This document shows positions 1 through 9,616 of a stretch of 64,000 bases of DNA, in pieces. Origin of the DNA: Endoryza foliicola (GTDB lineage: Bacteria; Bacteroidota; Bacteroidia; Chitinophagales; Chitinophagaceae); assembly GCA_965226965.1 (NCBI GenBank), contig OZ245715.1, positions 2,480,001 through 2,544,000 of the forward strand, given 5' to 3'. The notes below the pieces were generated by a model. That model was not told the DNA's origin. It saw nothing but the letters and a program-made list of their open reading frames with translations, and did no database searches. Made by a program: the position numbers and the translations under genes. The first letter of the stretch is position 1. Every line of letters begins with the position of its first letter.

Positions 1-793
1 CGTAGGTAGTTGACAGATCATATTGACCACTGCTCATTACAGCCGCCGCTGTTGTCATAGCCATGCCCCATTTTCCTTGTGTGAGGTAAACTTTCGCTAA
101 CAATCCATTGGCAGCACCACGAGTGGCTCGCCCAACAAATTTTGCATCCCAAGACAAAGGCAGGTTAGCAGCGGCGAAGTTCAGATCCGATTCAATAAAA
201 CCATAGATTTCGGCTGCTGTGCTTTGGGGCACATTGTTTTGAGAAGTGGTATTAGCAAAAACGGTATCAATTTTAGGAACATTGCCAAACAATCGAACCA
301 ACATGAAATAGCCATAGGCACGCATGAATTTTGCCTCTGCAATGGTTTGATTTTTGATTTGAGTAGTGGCTTCAATATTAGGATTCGTGTTTACTTCCTT
401 GATGGTTACGTTGCACTTGTTGATGAGGCCATAGTAGCCTACCCACAAGGTGTTCGCAAATCCATTACTAGGCAACACAGGGAAATTGTCCATATCTATT
501 GCATTAGCACCACCATCGGCCGGTGTACTACCTTTATCGGCATCGTCACTACGGATACTTGTTGCTGTTATAAAACTCTGACTATGAACGTTGAAGCTTC
601 TGAGCTCATTGTAAGCTCCAAAAATGTATTGATCGTAGGGGCCTGAACCACCGGGATACGGGTAATTATCGGCATCGTATCCACCTTGACGGTTGGTGTC
701 AAGAAAATCTTTTTTACAAGAGCTTGCTCCCAATAGTAGGGCTATTGCAAGACTTGAAAAGATGAATCGATTTGAAAATAATTTCGTTAACAT
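1..793 (-). CDS. susD: RagB/SusD-family starch-binding outer membrane lipoprotein (partial, 3' end outside window)
   Basis: About 264 codons are visible, from an ATG at 793 to the window edge; the C-terminal part is missing. The N-terminus is a lipoprotein signal ending in a lipobox (GASSCKKDFLD), followed by the usual SusD start DFLDTNRQGGYDADNYP. An N-terminal TPR-like helical region with the family motif AEAKFMRAYGYFMLVRLFG is readable at about residues 171-189. SusD proteins sit on the outer face of the outer membrane and hand glycans to the SusC pore. The gene starts 18 bases after the SusC stop, so the two are co-transcribed. Family assignment is firm; the substrate cannot be read, though the nearby GH43 gene suggests a plant or algal pentose polymer. 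Confidence 0.93.
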   Translation of the reverse strand, partial: MLTKLFSNRFIFSSLAIALLLGASSCKKDFLDTNRQGGYDADNYPYPGGSGPYDQYIFGAYNELRSFNVHSQSFITATSIRSDDADKGSTPADGGANAIDMDNFPVLPSNGFANTLWVGYYGLINKCNVTIKEVNTNPNIEATTQIKNQTIAEAKFMRAYGYFMLVRLFGNVPKIDTVFANTTSQNNVPQSTAAEIYGFIESDLNFAAANLPLSWDAKFVGRATRGAANGLLAKVYLTQGKWGMAMTTAAAVMSSGQYDLSTTY

Positions 794-811
794 ATGTTTG
801 AATCGTTTCAA

Positions 812-3800
812 TTAAAAAGTGAGGTTTAATCCAAATGAGTAAATAGCAGGAACAGGATAGGCTCCGTTATCGGCTCCACCACCAAGGATACTTCCGATCA
901 AAGGTTCGGGAGAATAGCCGGTAACTTGACTCCAGGTTTTAACATTCTGACCGTTCACGTAAGCACGGGCTTTCTTAATTCCCACTTTGGTAAGTGAAGT
1001 GCTCGTGAAATTGTATCCAATTTGAATGTTGCGAAGTCTGAAATAATCGCCTGGTTCCAAATAGTAAGTACTCATGAGGAAGTTATTACCACGTGTATTG
1101 TCGAGAATGGGTTCAATGTTGGTAGAACCGGCCGTTGTGAATGCATTCAAACGGTTGCTTTCATAGTTCAACACTGCGAATGTTGAAGTACGGCGCTGAG
1201 TGTAAATTTTATGTCCCGCCATACCTTGAACATCTACTTCCAAATCAACTCCTTTGTATGATACGGAGGCGCTACCACCAAAGCTGTAGGGAGGGAAGGG
1301 CGTACCGATATAAGTTCTGTCGGCGGGCGTAATGGCACCATCACCGTTCACATCCAAGTAAGAGATGTCACCTGGTAGAGAGTTTACAAAAGCCGGTTGT
1401 TTGGCTAAATCGGCGGTAGATTGATAGATACCGGTTTGAACGTATCCGTAAAAATAGCCGATGGATTGACCTGTGGTTGTTAAGTTCGCGCCACCGTTTC
1501 CGATGATCGAGAAGTTGAAATTATCACCAATAGAGTTTACTTTGTTTTTATTGTAGCTGAAATTAGCGGAAACACTGTAAGCCCAGTCTTTACCAATTTG
1601 ATCGTTCCAGTTCAAAGCCAATTCTATACCCTTGTTGGTGATTTTACCGAGGTTGGTAAAATAACTTCTGCTTTCATTTGGAAGGGTTACTGCGGTTAAG
1701 ATATCGGTAGTAGTACGATCGTACAAGGTAAATTCAATACCCAAACGATTCCCTAATGTTCTGGCATCAAAACCTACATCGATACCACGTACTGTTTCCC
1801 AATGTAAATTTGGATCAGGAATGTAGGCAGCTTGTATAGAAGTGTAAATATTGTCGCCGAAAATAGCGGTAGACGCGTTAGAGATACCCGGTTTGTAGAG
1901 ATTGTCGGCAAATCCATTTGCATTACCGGTCAAGCCCCAAGCACCTCTCAATTTAAAGTAGTTGATGAATGAAAGACGGTCAAAGAATTTCTCATCACTT
2001 AGTACCCAACCTGCACCCACACTTCCGAAAGTACCCCATCTGTTTTGAGGTGCAAATTTTGAGCTACCGTCTCTTCTTACTGTTGCATTCAATAAATATT
2101 TTCCATTGTATGAATAGGAAATTCTACCAAAAGCACCGGAAATGGCACTTTCACCGCCACCACCATCAAAATTACCCGGATTGTTTTGGTTGGCAACACC
2201 AATGTACCAGAAGTCTGGATTGTCGTTGATGTTTACTGATGTGTCGCGACGTGTACCGTTTACATACGAACTGTAATTGTAAATAGTGGTGAAACCGGCG
2301 AGTGCATTCACACTGTGATTTCCAAACTTCTTATTGAAAGTTAAGGTATGATCTTGTTGGAAGCGTTTTGATTCACTTTGACTTTGTGAAACAGATGTTC
2401 TAACTGAATTATCAAAAGTAGTGGTTGTAGGTGCTGCGCCTTCGCCTAAATTAATAAAGGAGAATGGCAGACGGCTATAACTTCTACCAATGTTAACTGA
2501 TAAATCAGTATAGCCGATCGATTTCCAAGTAAAGTATTTTGCGAATTTAATTTCAGCAAAAAGACTTCCAATTAGTCGGTAGCCATAATCGATGTTTGCT
2601 CCGTCGTTTCTTTTTAGTGCTGCAACCGGGTTACCCACTTGCGCTCTTTGGAATGAAGGCATTGCGTAGTAGGTTTTAGCGTCTAATTGGATAGGAACAA
2701 TTGGAGCAGCCCACAATGCATTGGTGATAGAGGCCCCTGGAGGATTCGAATTATAGTGGTACGCTGTGATATCGGCACCAACTTTAATGTTATTGTTAAA
2801 ACGAATTTCCTCGTTTACCCTTGCCATGTATCTTTTATACGTATCATTTTTAAGTACGCCCTCTTGATTCGTGTATCCAATATTGATATACGTTGTACTT
2901 TTTTCACTGCTGTTGGCGATACTTAAATTACCGCTAGCAATAACGGCATCTCTCAAAATCTGGTCTTGCCAATTCGTATTGGCTGTGTAGTTCGTATAAT
3001 CAAAGGGAGCTGCGTTCAAATTAGCCAACTGCGCTGTATACAATTTCTTGAATCCGGCTGCATCAACTACTCTAATGCGGTCTTGCACTTTTTGTACGCC
3101 CACGTTACTTTGAAAGTTGATGCGTGTTTCACCACGAGCCGCTTTTTTGGTGGTAACGGCAATTACACCATTGGCACCTCTCAAACCGTACACAGCGATG
3201 GAAGATGGATCACGCAGGATATCTATGGTTTCGATATCGGCGGGGTTTAAGAAGTCGATATTGTCTTGCAGAATTCCATCTACAACATAAACCGGACTGG
3301 CACTATTGGTACTATTGATACCGCGAATGCGAACCACCGGACTTGCCCCGGCGCGACCCGAGTTTGAAATGGTTAATCCGGCTACTTTACCTTGTAATGA
3401 TGCGATGGGGTTGGTAGCAGGTTGTTTGGCCACCGTTTCACCTTTCACAGAGGAAATACTACCCGTGAGGTCTCTTTTTCTTTGTGTTCCATAACCAACT
3501 ACCACTACTTGTTCATTTACAGTAATGGAGGGTTTCAGTTTAATTGAGACAATGGTTTTGTTGGCAATTGAAACCTCCTGCGATTCGTAACCAACAAAAG
3601 AAACTACCAACACTGAATTGGGTTCGGCTTCAATGCTAAAACTACCGTCGGTATCTGTTTTTGTACCAACAGAACTACCTTTAATTAATACAGTTGCTCC
3701 GGAAAGAGGACTTCCTTTTTCGTCGACAACCTTGCCACTAATTTTTGCATAAGCCGGCTCCTCAGAACTGGTATCAACTGCTACTGCTTCTGTTATTTGA

Positions 3801-4213
3801 ACCTTTGGAACAATGGTGATGGTTTTGTTTACAATTGTCCAAGTAAAGGGTTGATCTGCAAATACCTGTTTCAAAACCTGATCTAGGGGTTGATTTTTTA
3901 CATTAATAGAAACGGGTTTGCCTTTTTCCAGCAATTGTGCGTCATAGAAAAAGACATAGCCTGTTTGAGTTTTGATAGACTCGAATACTTTTAGCAAGGG
4001 GGCTTGTTTCACTGAAAGGGAAACTGCCTGAGCATTGGAGGCAGCATGAACTTGAACAAGCGCAATCGTGAGTAACAGGGTCGTTAATTTCATAACCCGA
4101 TAAAATGTTTGATTTTGACGAATCACGCGTCCGGCAAGCTTTCGGACGGAAGTCCATGTTGTTGACTTCGGTACAGGGGGATAGCTTCCCTCACTGCAGT
4201 GGTTTAATTTCAT
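812..4213 (-). CDS. susC: SusC/RagA-family TonB-linked outer membrane transporter with N-terminal STN domain
   Basis: The protein has 1133 residues from ATG 4213. An alternative start is Met41 (base 4093), which directly begins a signal peptide (MKLTTLLLTIALVQVHA). Domains in order are a secretin/TonB short N-terminal (STN) domain at about 65-137, a carboxypeptidase-D-like regulatory domain at about 155-240, a TonB plug at about 240-355 with VRIRGINS and YVVDGI, then a large beta-barrel ending in aromatic LNLTF. The barrel imports oligosaccharides with energy from TonB. An STN domain marks transporters that signal to a FecR/ECF sigma pair, and exactly such a pair lies immediately upstream (4316-6126), so the locus is probably induced by its own substrate. 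SusD follows 18 bases downstream. Confidence 0.95.
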   Translation of the reverse strand: MKLNHCSEGSYPPVPKSTTWTSVRKLAGRVIRQNQTFYRVMKLTTLLLTIALVQVHAASNAQAVSLSVKQAPLLKVFESIKTQTGYVFFYDAQLLEKGKPVSINVKNQPLDQVLKQVFADQPFTWTIVNKTITIVPKVQITEAVAVDTSSEEPAYAKISGKVVDEKGSPLSGATVLIKGSSVGTKTDTDGSFSIEAEPNSVLVVSFVGYESQEVSIANKTIVSIKLKPSITVNEQVVVVGYGTQRKRDLTGSISSVKGETVAKQPATNPIASLQGKVAGLTISNSGRAGASPVVRIRGINSTNSASPVYVVDGILQDNIDFLNPADIETIDILRDPSSIAVYGLRGANGVIAVTTKKAARGETRINFQSNVGVQKVQDRIRVVDAAGFKKLYTAQLANLNAAPFDYTNYTANTNWQDQILRDAVIASGNLSIANSSEKSTTYINIGYTNQEGVLKNDTYKRYMARVNEEIRFNNNIKVGADITAYHYNSNPPGASITNALWAAPIVPIQLDAKTYYAMPSFQRAQVGNPVAALKRNDGANIDYGYRLIGSLFAEIKFAKYFTWKSIGYTDLSVNIGRSYSRLPFSFINLGEGAAPTTTTFDNSVRTSVSQSQSESKRFQQDHTLTFNKKFGNHSVNALAGFTTIYNYSSYVNGTRRDTSVNINDNPDFWYIGVANQNNPGNFDGGGGESAISGAFGRISYSYNGKYLLNATVRRDGSSKFAPQNRWGTFGSVGAGWVLSDEKFFDRLSFINYFKLRGAWGLTGNANGFADNLYKPGISNASTAIFGDNIYTSIQAAYIPDPNLHWETVRGIDVGFDARTLGNRLGIEFTLYDRTTTDILTAVTLPNESRSYFTNLGKITNKGIELALNWNDQIGKDWAYSVSANFSYNKNKVNSIGDNFNFSIIGNGGANLTTTGQSIGYFYGYVQTGIYQSTADLAKQPAFVNSLPGDISYLDVNGDGAITPADRTYIGTPFPPYSFGGSASVSYKGVDLEVDVQGMAGHKIYTQRRTSTFAVLNYESNRLNAFTTAGSTNIEPILDNTRGNNFLMSTYYLEPGDYFRLRNIQIGYNFTSTSLTKVGIKKARAYVNGQNVKTWSQVTGYSPEPLIGSILGGGADNGAYPVPAIYSFGLNLTF

Positions 4214-4281
4214 ACTTTTGCAATGTTTGGGTTTAACAATAAATAATTCTCCTAAGCTTTATTTATCAAATCCAGCGTTCG

Positions 4282-4313
4282 CCGCTTCAATTGCCGTTGA
4301 AGCGGTTTTTGCT
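4282..4313. other. Inverted repeat between fecR and susC
   Basis: The arms CCGCTTCAA and TTGAAGCGG (9 bp) enclose a 6-base loop. The T-run follows the hairpin on the plus strand, opposite to the operon direction. It could therefore stop antisense transcription, or act as an RNA-stability or processing hairpin between the anti-sigma gene and the highly expressed susC gene. It is not a normal terminator for fecR. Confidence 0.6.
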
Positions 4314-4315
4314 TT

Positions 4316-5494
4316 TTATGGAAATACAGTGATTTGTTTTCCTTCGATTTTAAATTTCACTTTATTGGTTTCTAATAGTTTCAATACCTCATTCAACTTC
4401 AAATCGCGTTGCATTTCTCCACCGAATCTTCTTTTTGGAATCGCACCTTTGAATTCAAGGTCCATATCGTACCATCTCGCAATTTGGCGCATCACGTTTC
4501 CAAGATCAGCTTGATTGAAATAGAACAGACCATTTTTCCATGCCATCACGGCTTCTATATTGACGTTTTTATCGACAGAAATAGCAGCGCCATTGTTGAA
4601 ATTGGCTTGCTGTCCCGGGCTAAGTTGTACTGATTGCTGGGGACTCGTTTCATAACGGACGCTTCCTTCCAAAAGAGTCACCGCAGTGAACTGTTCGTCA
4701 TCATATCGGTTGATATTGAAATGCGTTCCTAATACCGTAACGGTTCCTTTTTCTCCGAGTTTAACCTTGAAAGGATGCGCTTCATTTTTACTTACTTCAA
4801 AATAGGCTTCTCCAATGATCGATACTTCACGGGTAGTGCCGGTGAAGGCTGTGGGGTAAGTGAGGCTGCTGGCTGTATTCAGCCATACTTTGGTGCCATC
4901 GTTTAAAATAATGCTAACGGGCTTGCTACCTCTCGGATTGGTAAGTGTATTGAAAGTAACCGCAGTGGAAGAACCGGAATAGGCGATAGAACCATCGTTG
5001 TTTTTAGTGATTTGAACATTGGCGTCTATAGCCAATTGACCCGATTTGGAAGAATCGATCACCAAGTTTTCTCCGGTACTGAGGGTGATATAGGCTTTTG
5101 AAATAGTGGGTGCCGGCACTTCGTTGGGTGCAGCAGGTTCAAGCTTTACTATTGGAGGAACCGGCTTGGGCTGCAACAGTTGAACAGCAGTGATTCCGAG
5201 TATTCCTAACAGAACAGCAGCGGCAGTCCATTTCCAATTGAATCTGAAAACAGGAGCTTTTTTCCTTTCTGTTCCTATTTCTGCATGTATTTTTTCGAGT
5301 AAACGTTCTGAAAATTCAGGATTGGAAAGCTGTTCTTGTTCAGCGTTTTCTAAGAAATCGAGGTATAGAGAAATTTTTAATTCGTTAGACTGGGGGTCAT
5401 TCAGATAGTTAATAAGGAACTGTTTGTCGGATTCCGACAAGGAGGCCGATTCGAGCAATTGAACTACTCTTTGAAGGTCTTTTTTCAAAAGCAA
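4316..5494 (-). CDS. FecR-family anti-sigma factor
   Basis: The protein has 392 residues: a cytoplasmic N-terminal anti-sigma region (about 1-85), one membrane helix (about 88-107, WTAAAVLLGILGITAVQLL), a periplasmic FecR domain (about 175-280, with TFNTLTNPRGSKPVSI) and a C-terminal DUF4974 domain (about 315-392). In the Fec-type model the periplasmic part senses the STN domain of the cognate SusC transporter and releases the ECF sigma factor. The sigma gene lies 47 bases upstream and susC about 100 bases downstream, in the classical order sigma, fecR, susC, susD. Confidence 0.93.
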   Translation of the reverse strand: MLLKKDLQRVVQLLESASLSESDKQFLINYLNDPQSNELKISLYLDFLENAEQEQLSNPEFSERLLEKIHAEIGTERKKAPVFRFNWKWTAAAVLLGILGITAVQLLQPKPVPPIVKLEPAAPNEVPAPTISKAYITLSTGENLVIDSSKSGQLAIDANVQITKNNDGSIAYSGSSTAVTFNTLTNPRGSKPVSIILNDGTKVWLNTASSLTYPTAFTGTTREVSIIGEAYFEVSKNEAHPFKVKLGEKGTVTVLGTHFNINRYDDEQFTAVTLLEGSVRYETSPQQSVQLSPGQQANFNNGAAISVDKNVNIEAVMAWKNGLFYFNQADLGNVMRQIARWYDMDLEFKGAIPKRRFGGEMQRDLKLNEVLKLLETNKVKFKIEGKQITVFP

Positions 5495-5541
5495 TCGTTT
5501 TATAGTTTAAATACAATGAAGTTTCGTAAATGGGGGGAGGG

Positions 5542-6126
5542 TTAAAGTATTCCTCTAAAAAAAAGAATGTAAAAGGCCGTTTCGGGGTGTTGATGGATAA
5601 AAGCACGAATGGCATTCATGGCACCTGTCAAATATTCTTTTACAGTATGGGGTGAGATTTGCAATTCTGCAGCTGTTTCTTTGTAGGTTTTACCTTGTAG
5701 CTTGCAGCGCTCAAACACAGCTCTTTTTTGAGGTGATAGTTGGTCCATGGCTTTGTTCAAAAGAGAAAGGTGGTATTCGTATTGGCTTTGTGTATCGTGC
5801 TCTTCCTTAAGTAAGGATGAAAGTTCAGTTTTGGAACGCTGTTCCAACGCTTGCTTTTTGAGCCAATTAATAGACTTGTTATAACAGATAACAAACAGCC
5901 ATCCTGATACCGGCTGATCAATAACAAGATGATCTTTTTTTTGCCATAGGGTTACAAATGTTTCCTGTACAATGTCTTCTGAAACAACTGTATTCTTGGT
6001 AAACTTCAAAGCGTTTTTGTAAAGAGACAAGTGATATTTATAATACAACTCGTTGAAAGCCGATTTATCACCGGATTGAATTCTGCCCACCAATTCAAGA
6101 TCGCTATGTAGTTCTTTCTCCTCCAT
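5542..6126 (-). CDS. RNA polymerase ECF sigma-70 factor
   Basis: The 194-residue protein has region 2 at about residues 20-95 (SAFNELYYKYH, SEDIVQETFVTLW) and region 4 at about 125-180 with the helix-turn-helix YKETAAELQISPHTVKEYL. It is the cytoplasmic output of the FecR/SusC signalling cascade encoded directly downstream. A TAATTTTG -7-like element lies just before the start (minus strand, 6141-6134). Length and layout are typical of the Bacteroidota ECF sigma factors that control SusCD loci. Confidence 0.94.
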   Translation of the reverse strand: MEEKELHSDLELVGRIQSGDKSAFNELYYKYHLSLYKNALKFTKNTVVSEDIVQETFVTLWQKKDHLVIDQPVSGWLFVICYNKSINWLKKQALEQRSKTELSSLLKEEHDTQSQYEYHLSLLNKAMDQLSPQKRAVFERCKLQGKTYKETAAELQISPHTVKEYLTGAMNAIRAFIHQHPETAFYILFFRGIL

Positions 6127-6133
6127 TACACTA

Positions 6134-6141
6134 CAAAATTA
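6134..6141 (-). promoter_or_regulatory. Bacteroidota-type -7 element (TAATTTTG) for the ECF sigma gene
   Basis: On the minus strand TAATTTTG matches the TAnnTTTG -7 consensus and ends 8 bases before the ATG at 6126, implying a very short 5' leader. No clear TTG -33 box is seen at the usual distance. Confidence 0.45.
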
Positions 6142-6359
6142 ACAGTGTACCGATGTATTAAGCGAATTTTTAATGATTTTATTAAATGCGACTCAAAAAT
6201 GATAACTTTTTAATATGTGATTTGCTGGCCCAAAACATACTAATTTCAAATTTTGGCAATGGGATACTTCGTATGGCAACGATTGCGGAGAAATACTTAT
6301 CGTTAATTGATTCGTTTCGAAAAGAATAACAGTACTTTCCAACTCTGAATACTGACTTT

Positions 6360-7970
6360 ATGTTTGCCAACAAAATATGTTTGACGCTCTTATTGTTGAT
6401 GAGTTTGAAATCATTTTCTCAATCAAACTCAAAGGCTTGGAATCCCGATTTAGGCGATGGCCGTTATAAAAATCCGGTGATCAATGCCGATTATTCAGAT
6501 CCGGACGTCATTAAAGTGGGAGATGATTATTATCTCACTGCCTCAAGCTTCAACTGTGTTCCGGGTTTACCTATTTTACATTCGAAAGATCTGGTGAATT
6601 GGCAAATAATCAACTATGCTTTGCCAAGGCTAGTGCCGGAAACGGTTTTCCAACAACCAATGCACGGCGCCGGTGTGTGGGCTCCTTCTTGGAACTACCA
6701 TAATGGAGAATTTTTTATTTATTACCCGGACCCTGATTACGGAATCTATATGGTGAAAACAAAGGATCCCTCGAAAGCCTGGAGCAAGCCCATTCTCGTT
6801 TTGCCCGGAAAAGGAATCATAGATCCAACTACCTTGCGCGATAGCGATGGAAAAGTGTACATGGCCGTAGCTTGGGCCGGAAGTAGGGCCGGCGTGAACA
6901 GTTTGATCACTGTTTATCAGTTGAATAAAGCAGGAGATTCGGTTATTGATGCAGGTAAGCATGTATATGACGGGCATGGAATTGATCCAACTATTGAAGG
7001 CCCCAAACTTTATAAATTGAATGGCTACTACTATATATTCGCTCCTGCGGGTGGTGTAAAAACAGGATGGCAGCTAGTCCTTCGTTCTAAAAACATTTTC
7101 GGACCTTACGAGAGAAAAGTGGTGATGGATCAAGGAAACAGTACTATCAATGGTCCCCATCAAGGAGCCATGGTTACTGTAGGAAACAGTTATTGGTTTT
7201 TGCATTTTCAAGACAAGGGAGCTTATGGTCGAGTAGTGCATTTGCAGCCAATGAAATGGGTCAATAATTGGCCGGTCATTGGAACAGATGAAGATGGTGA
7301 TGGAAAGGGAACACCGGTGCTCAGTTATAAAAAGCCAATTAGTTTAGCTGCTCGTCACAATCCGGCCGAATCTGATGAATTTAATTCGAGTTCGATGGGC
7401 CTGCCTTGGCAATGGCATGCGAATCCACAGATCACTTGGTCTGCACAAATTGCCGGTTCAGGAATTTTGCGATTGTTTGCTGCACCAACCGATGCGAATG
7501 TTAATTTTTGGAACCTACTTAATTTATATCTTCAAAAATTTCCTGCAGAAAGCTTTACTGCAACTGCTAAGCTGAAAGCAGGATTTGATGCTGATAATGG
7601 CGTAGGCAAAAGAGGCGGATTTATTGTAATGGGAGACGATTATGCGCATGTATCGCTGGTTCGAACTGCAAGCGGCTATGCCTTGCAGTTTGCAAGTTGT
7701 TTGAATGCAAAGAAGAATACAGCAGAGCAATTGCAAGAACCGATTCCTGTTCCATCCGATTCTGTTTGGATCAGGTTAACCGTTGTAGGACCTGCCGCTT
7801 TGTGTAAATTTACCTATAGTATCGATGGTGTTAACTATATGGGAATTGGCAATGCTTTTAATGCTAAACCTGATATATGGATTGGCGCTAAAATGGGATT
7901 GTATTGTACAGGTAAGCCCGGAACTAAAAATGGGGGTTATATTGATGTAGACTGGTTTCGGGTTGAATAA
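6360..7970 (+). CDS. Glycoside hydrolase family 43 (beta-xylosidase/alpha-L-arabinofuranosidase type)
   Basis: The 536-residue protein has a signal peptide (about 1-20, ending KSFSQ), so it is secreted to the periplasm or beyond. The five-bladed propeller catalytic domain (about 30-320) shows the GH43 signatures NPVINADYSDPDVIKVGDDY (general-base Asp), IIDPTTLRDSDGKVYMA (pKa-modulating Asp) and DPTIEGPKLYKLNGYYYI (general-acid Glu). A C-terminal beta-sandwich (about 335-536) matches the concanavalin-like domain of GH43 xylosidases. The gene is divergent from the ECF sigma/fecR/susCD operon and is probably the hydrolase arm of that locus. Activity on xylan or arabinan side chains is inferred from the family only. 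Confidence 0.9.
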   Translation: MFANKICLTLLLLMSLKSFSQSNSKAWNPDLGDGRYKNPVINADYSDPDVIKVGDDYYLTASSFNCVPGLPILHSKDLVNWQIINYALPRLVPETVFQQPMHGAGVWAPSWNYHNGEFFIYYPDPDYGIYMVKTKDPSKAWSKPILVLPGKGIIDPTTLRDSDGKVYMAVAWAGSRAGVNSLITVYQLNKAGDSVIDAGKHVYDGHGIDPTIEGPKLYKLNGYYYIFAPAGGVKTGWQLVLRSKNIFGPYERKVVMDQGNSTINGPHQGAMVTVGNSYWFLHFQDKGAYGRVVHLQPMKWVNNWPVIGTDEDGDGKGTPVLSYKKPISLAARHNPAESDEFNSSSMGLPWQWHANPQITWSAQIAGSGILRLFAAPTDANVNFWNLLNLYLQKFPAESFTATAKLKAGFDADNGVGKRGGFIVMGDDYAHVSLVRTASGYALQFASCLNAKKNTAEQLQEPIPVPSDSVWIRLTVVGPAALCKFTYSIDGVNYMGIGNAFNAKPDIWIGAKMGLYCTGKPGTKNGGYIDVDWFRVE

Positions 7971-8101
7971 CCAGTTCTTGCAATTAACTCAATCGTTTGT
8001 GTTGGAATTTTGGGTGTTCTTTTAATCACTTCAATTAGAATCATAGGCAGAGAAACTGGGTTTTTGGTATATTACGAAATATTTTAACCCGCTCGTTTCG
8101 T

Positions 8102-9613
8102 ATGCAACCAAAACTCCTTTCTTCACTATTATTTCTTCTAAGTTTTACGATATCAATCAATGCGCAATTGATCACAAACGTCACCATTGTAGATGGTACA
8201 GGTGCAGTGAGATATAAGGGTGCCGTTCGTTTAGAAGGGAATAAGATCAAAGAAGTAGGCACGCTCAAACCTCGGATAGGAGAAAAGGTGATTGACGGGA
8301 AAGGAAAAGTGTTGGCACCCGGCTTCATCGATGCGCACAGTCACCATTTTGAAAGCTTAAGAACGCAACCAACAGGAGTACCGGTCACCAATCAAGGTGT
8401 AACAACGATCGTAATTGGTCAAGATGGTGGAAGCGAACCCGTTGATGAATTAGAGGCTCAAATAAAAGCTCATCCTATTGCAGTAAATGTAGCTACCTAC
8501 ACCGGTCATTCCAGTTTGCGTGAGAAAGTGATGGGCGAAAAAGATGTTTTCAGAAAAGCCACGAATGCTGAGGTTGAAAAGATGAATGCGCTGTTGCTGG
8601 AAGATTTGGCGAAGGGATCACTAGGACTTTCAACCGGATTGGAATACGAAGAAGCTTTTTTCTCTGCACGCGAAGAAGTAATTGAATTGGCCAAAACAAC
8701 CGCTTCTCAGAACGGTCGATACATTAGTCACATTCGAAGCGAAGACATCACCATAGAAGATGCATTAGATGAGATCATCGAAATTGGACGCATTACCAAA
8801 ATGCCGGTTCAAATCTCACATCTAAAGATCAGCATGGTATCTAAATGGGGTCGCTCAAATGAGTTTCTTGCTCTTCTGGAGAAAGCTCGTGGCGAGGGAG
8901 TGAACATCACTGCCGACGTATATCCATATAATTTTTGGAATTCAACTTTGCGAGTTTTGTTTCCTCGAAGAGACTACACCAGTATTGAGAGCGCTGAATT
9001 TGCTGTTCGAGAAACCTTCAATGCAAATGAATCTTATCTAGTACAATACGCCCCCATACCGGAATACAAAGGAAAAACAATTGAACAAATTGCCTCCTTG
9101 CGAAAAGAAAGACCTGCCCAAACTTTGATCAATCTCATTCAAATTGCTTCCGACTTCAAAGCGCAACATCCCGATTTTAAAGGAACAGTGGAAGCCATTG
9201 CCGCAAAAGGTATGAATGATAAAGATGTCGCCAACTTCATAGCATGGCCACACAGTTGCCTGTGTTCCGATGGAAATACGGGTGGCCATCCCCGTGGGTA
9301 TGGATCTTTTCCCAGAGTATTGGGGAAATATGTTCGTGAGGAAAAAGTACTGAGTTTAGAACATGCTATATTTAAAATGACCGGTTTAACTGCAGAAAAT
9401 TTAGGAATTAAGAATCGGGGAATTATTGCACCGGGCTACTTTGCTGATCTGGTGTTGTTCGACCCGTTCATTGTAAAAGACAATGCTACCATACAAAACA
9501 GCAAAGCACTTTCAAGCGGCATTGAAATGGTTTGGGTGAATGGAGAATTGGTATTTCAACAACAGAAAGCAACCGGAAAATTATCAGGAACACTTATTAA
9601 AAGAGGATCATAG
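8102..9613 (+). CDS. N-acyl-D-amino-acid deacylase-like amidohydrolase
   Basis: The protein has 503 residues and a signal peptide (about 1-21). The amidohydrolase beta/alpha barrel shows the metal-binding HxH motif APGFIDAHSHHFESL (about 72-85), SHIRSED and QISHLK metal ligands, a late CSDGNTGGHPRGYGSF motif, and the closing GYFADLVLFDP of the small beta domain. This arrangement is typical of D-aminoacylases and related exported deacylases, which remove acyl groups from N-acyl-D-amino acids or cleave D-containing dipeptides. The gene begins a four-gene run in which the next start is 4 bases after its stop. Together with the racemase-like and DUF1611 genes this supports D-amino-acid metabolism. 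The exact substrate is unknown. Confidence 0.85.
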   Translation: MQPKLLSSLLFLLSFTISINAQLITNVTIVDGTGAVRYKGAVRLEGNKIKEVGTLKPRIGEKVIDGKGKVLAPGFIDAHSHHFESLRTQPTGVPVTNQGVTTIVIGQDGGSEPVDELEAQIKAHPIAVNVATYTGHSSLREKVMGEKDVFRKATNAEVEKMNALLLEDLAKGSLGLSTGLEYEEAFFSAREEVIELAKTTASQNGRYISHIRSEDITIEDALDEIIEIGRITKMPVQISHLKISMVSKWGRSNEFLALLEKARGEGVNITADVYPYNFWNSTLRVLFPRRDYTSIESAEFAVRETFNANESYLVQYAPIPEYKGKTIEQIASLRKERPAQTLINLIQIASDFKAQHPDFKGTVEAIAAKGMNDKDVANFIAWPHSCLCSDGNTGGHPRGYGSFPRVLGKYVREEKVLSLEHAIFKMTGLTAENLGIKNRGIIAPGYFADLVLFDPFIVKDNATIQNSKALSSGIEMVWVNGELVFQQQKATGKLSGTLIKRGS

Positions 9614-9616
9614 CAC

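Noticed and set aside
224..646. Plus-strand frame of 140 codons at the left edge
   Set aside because: It is antisense to the SusD gene, whose own frame has a signal peptide and family motifs.
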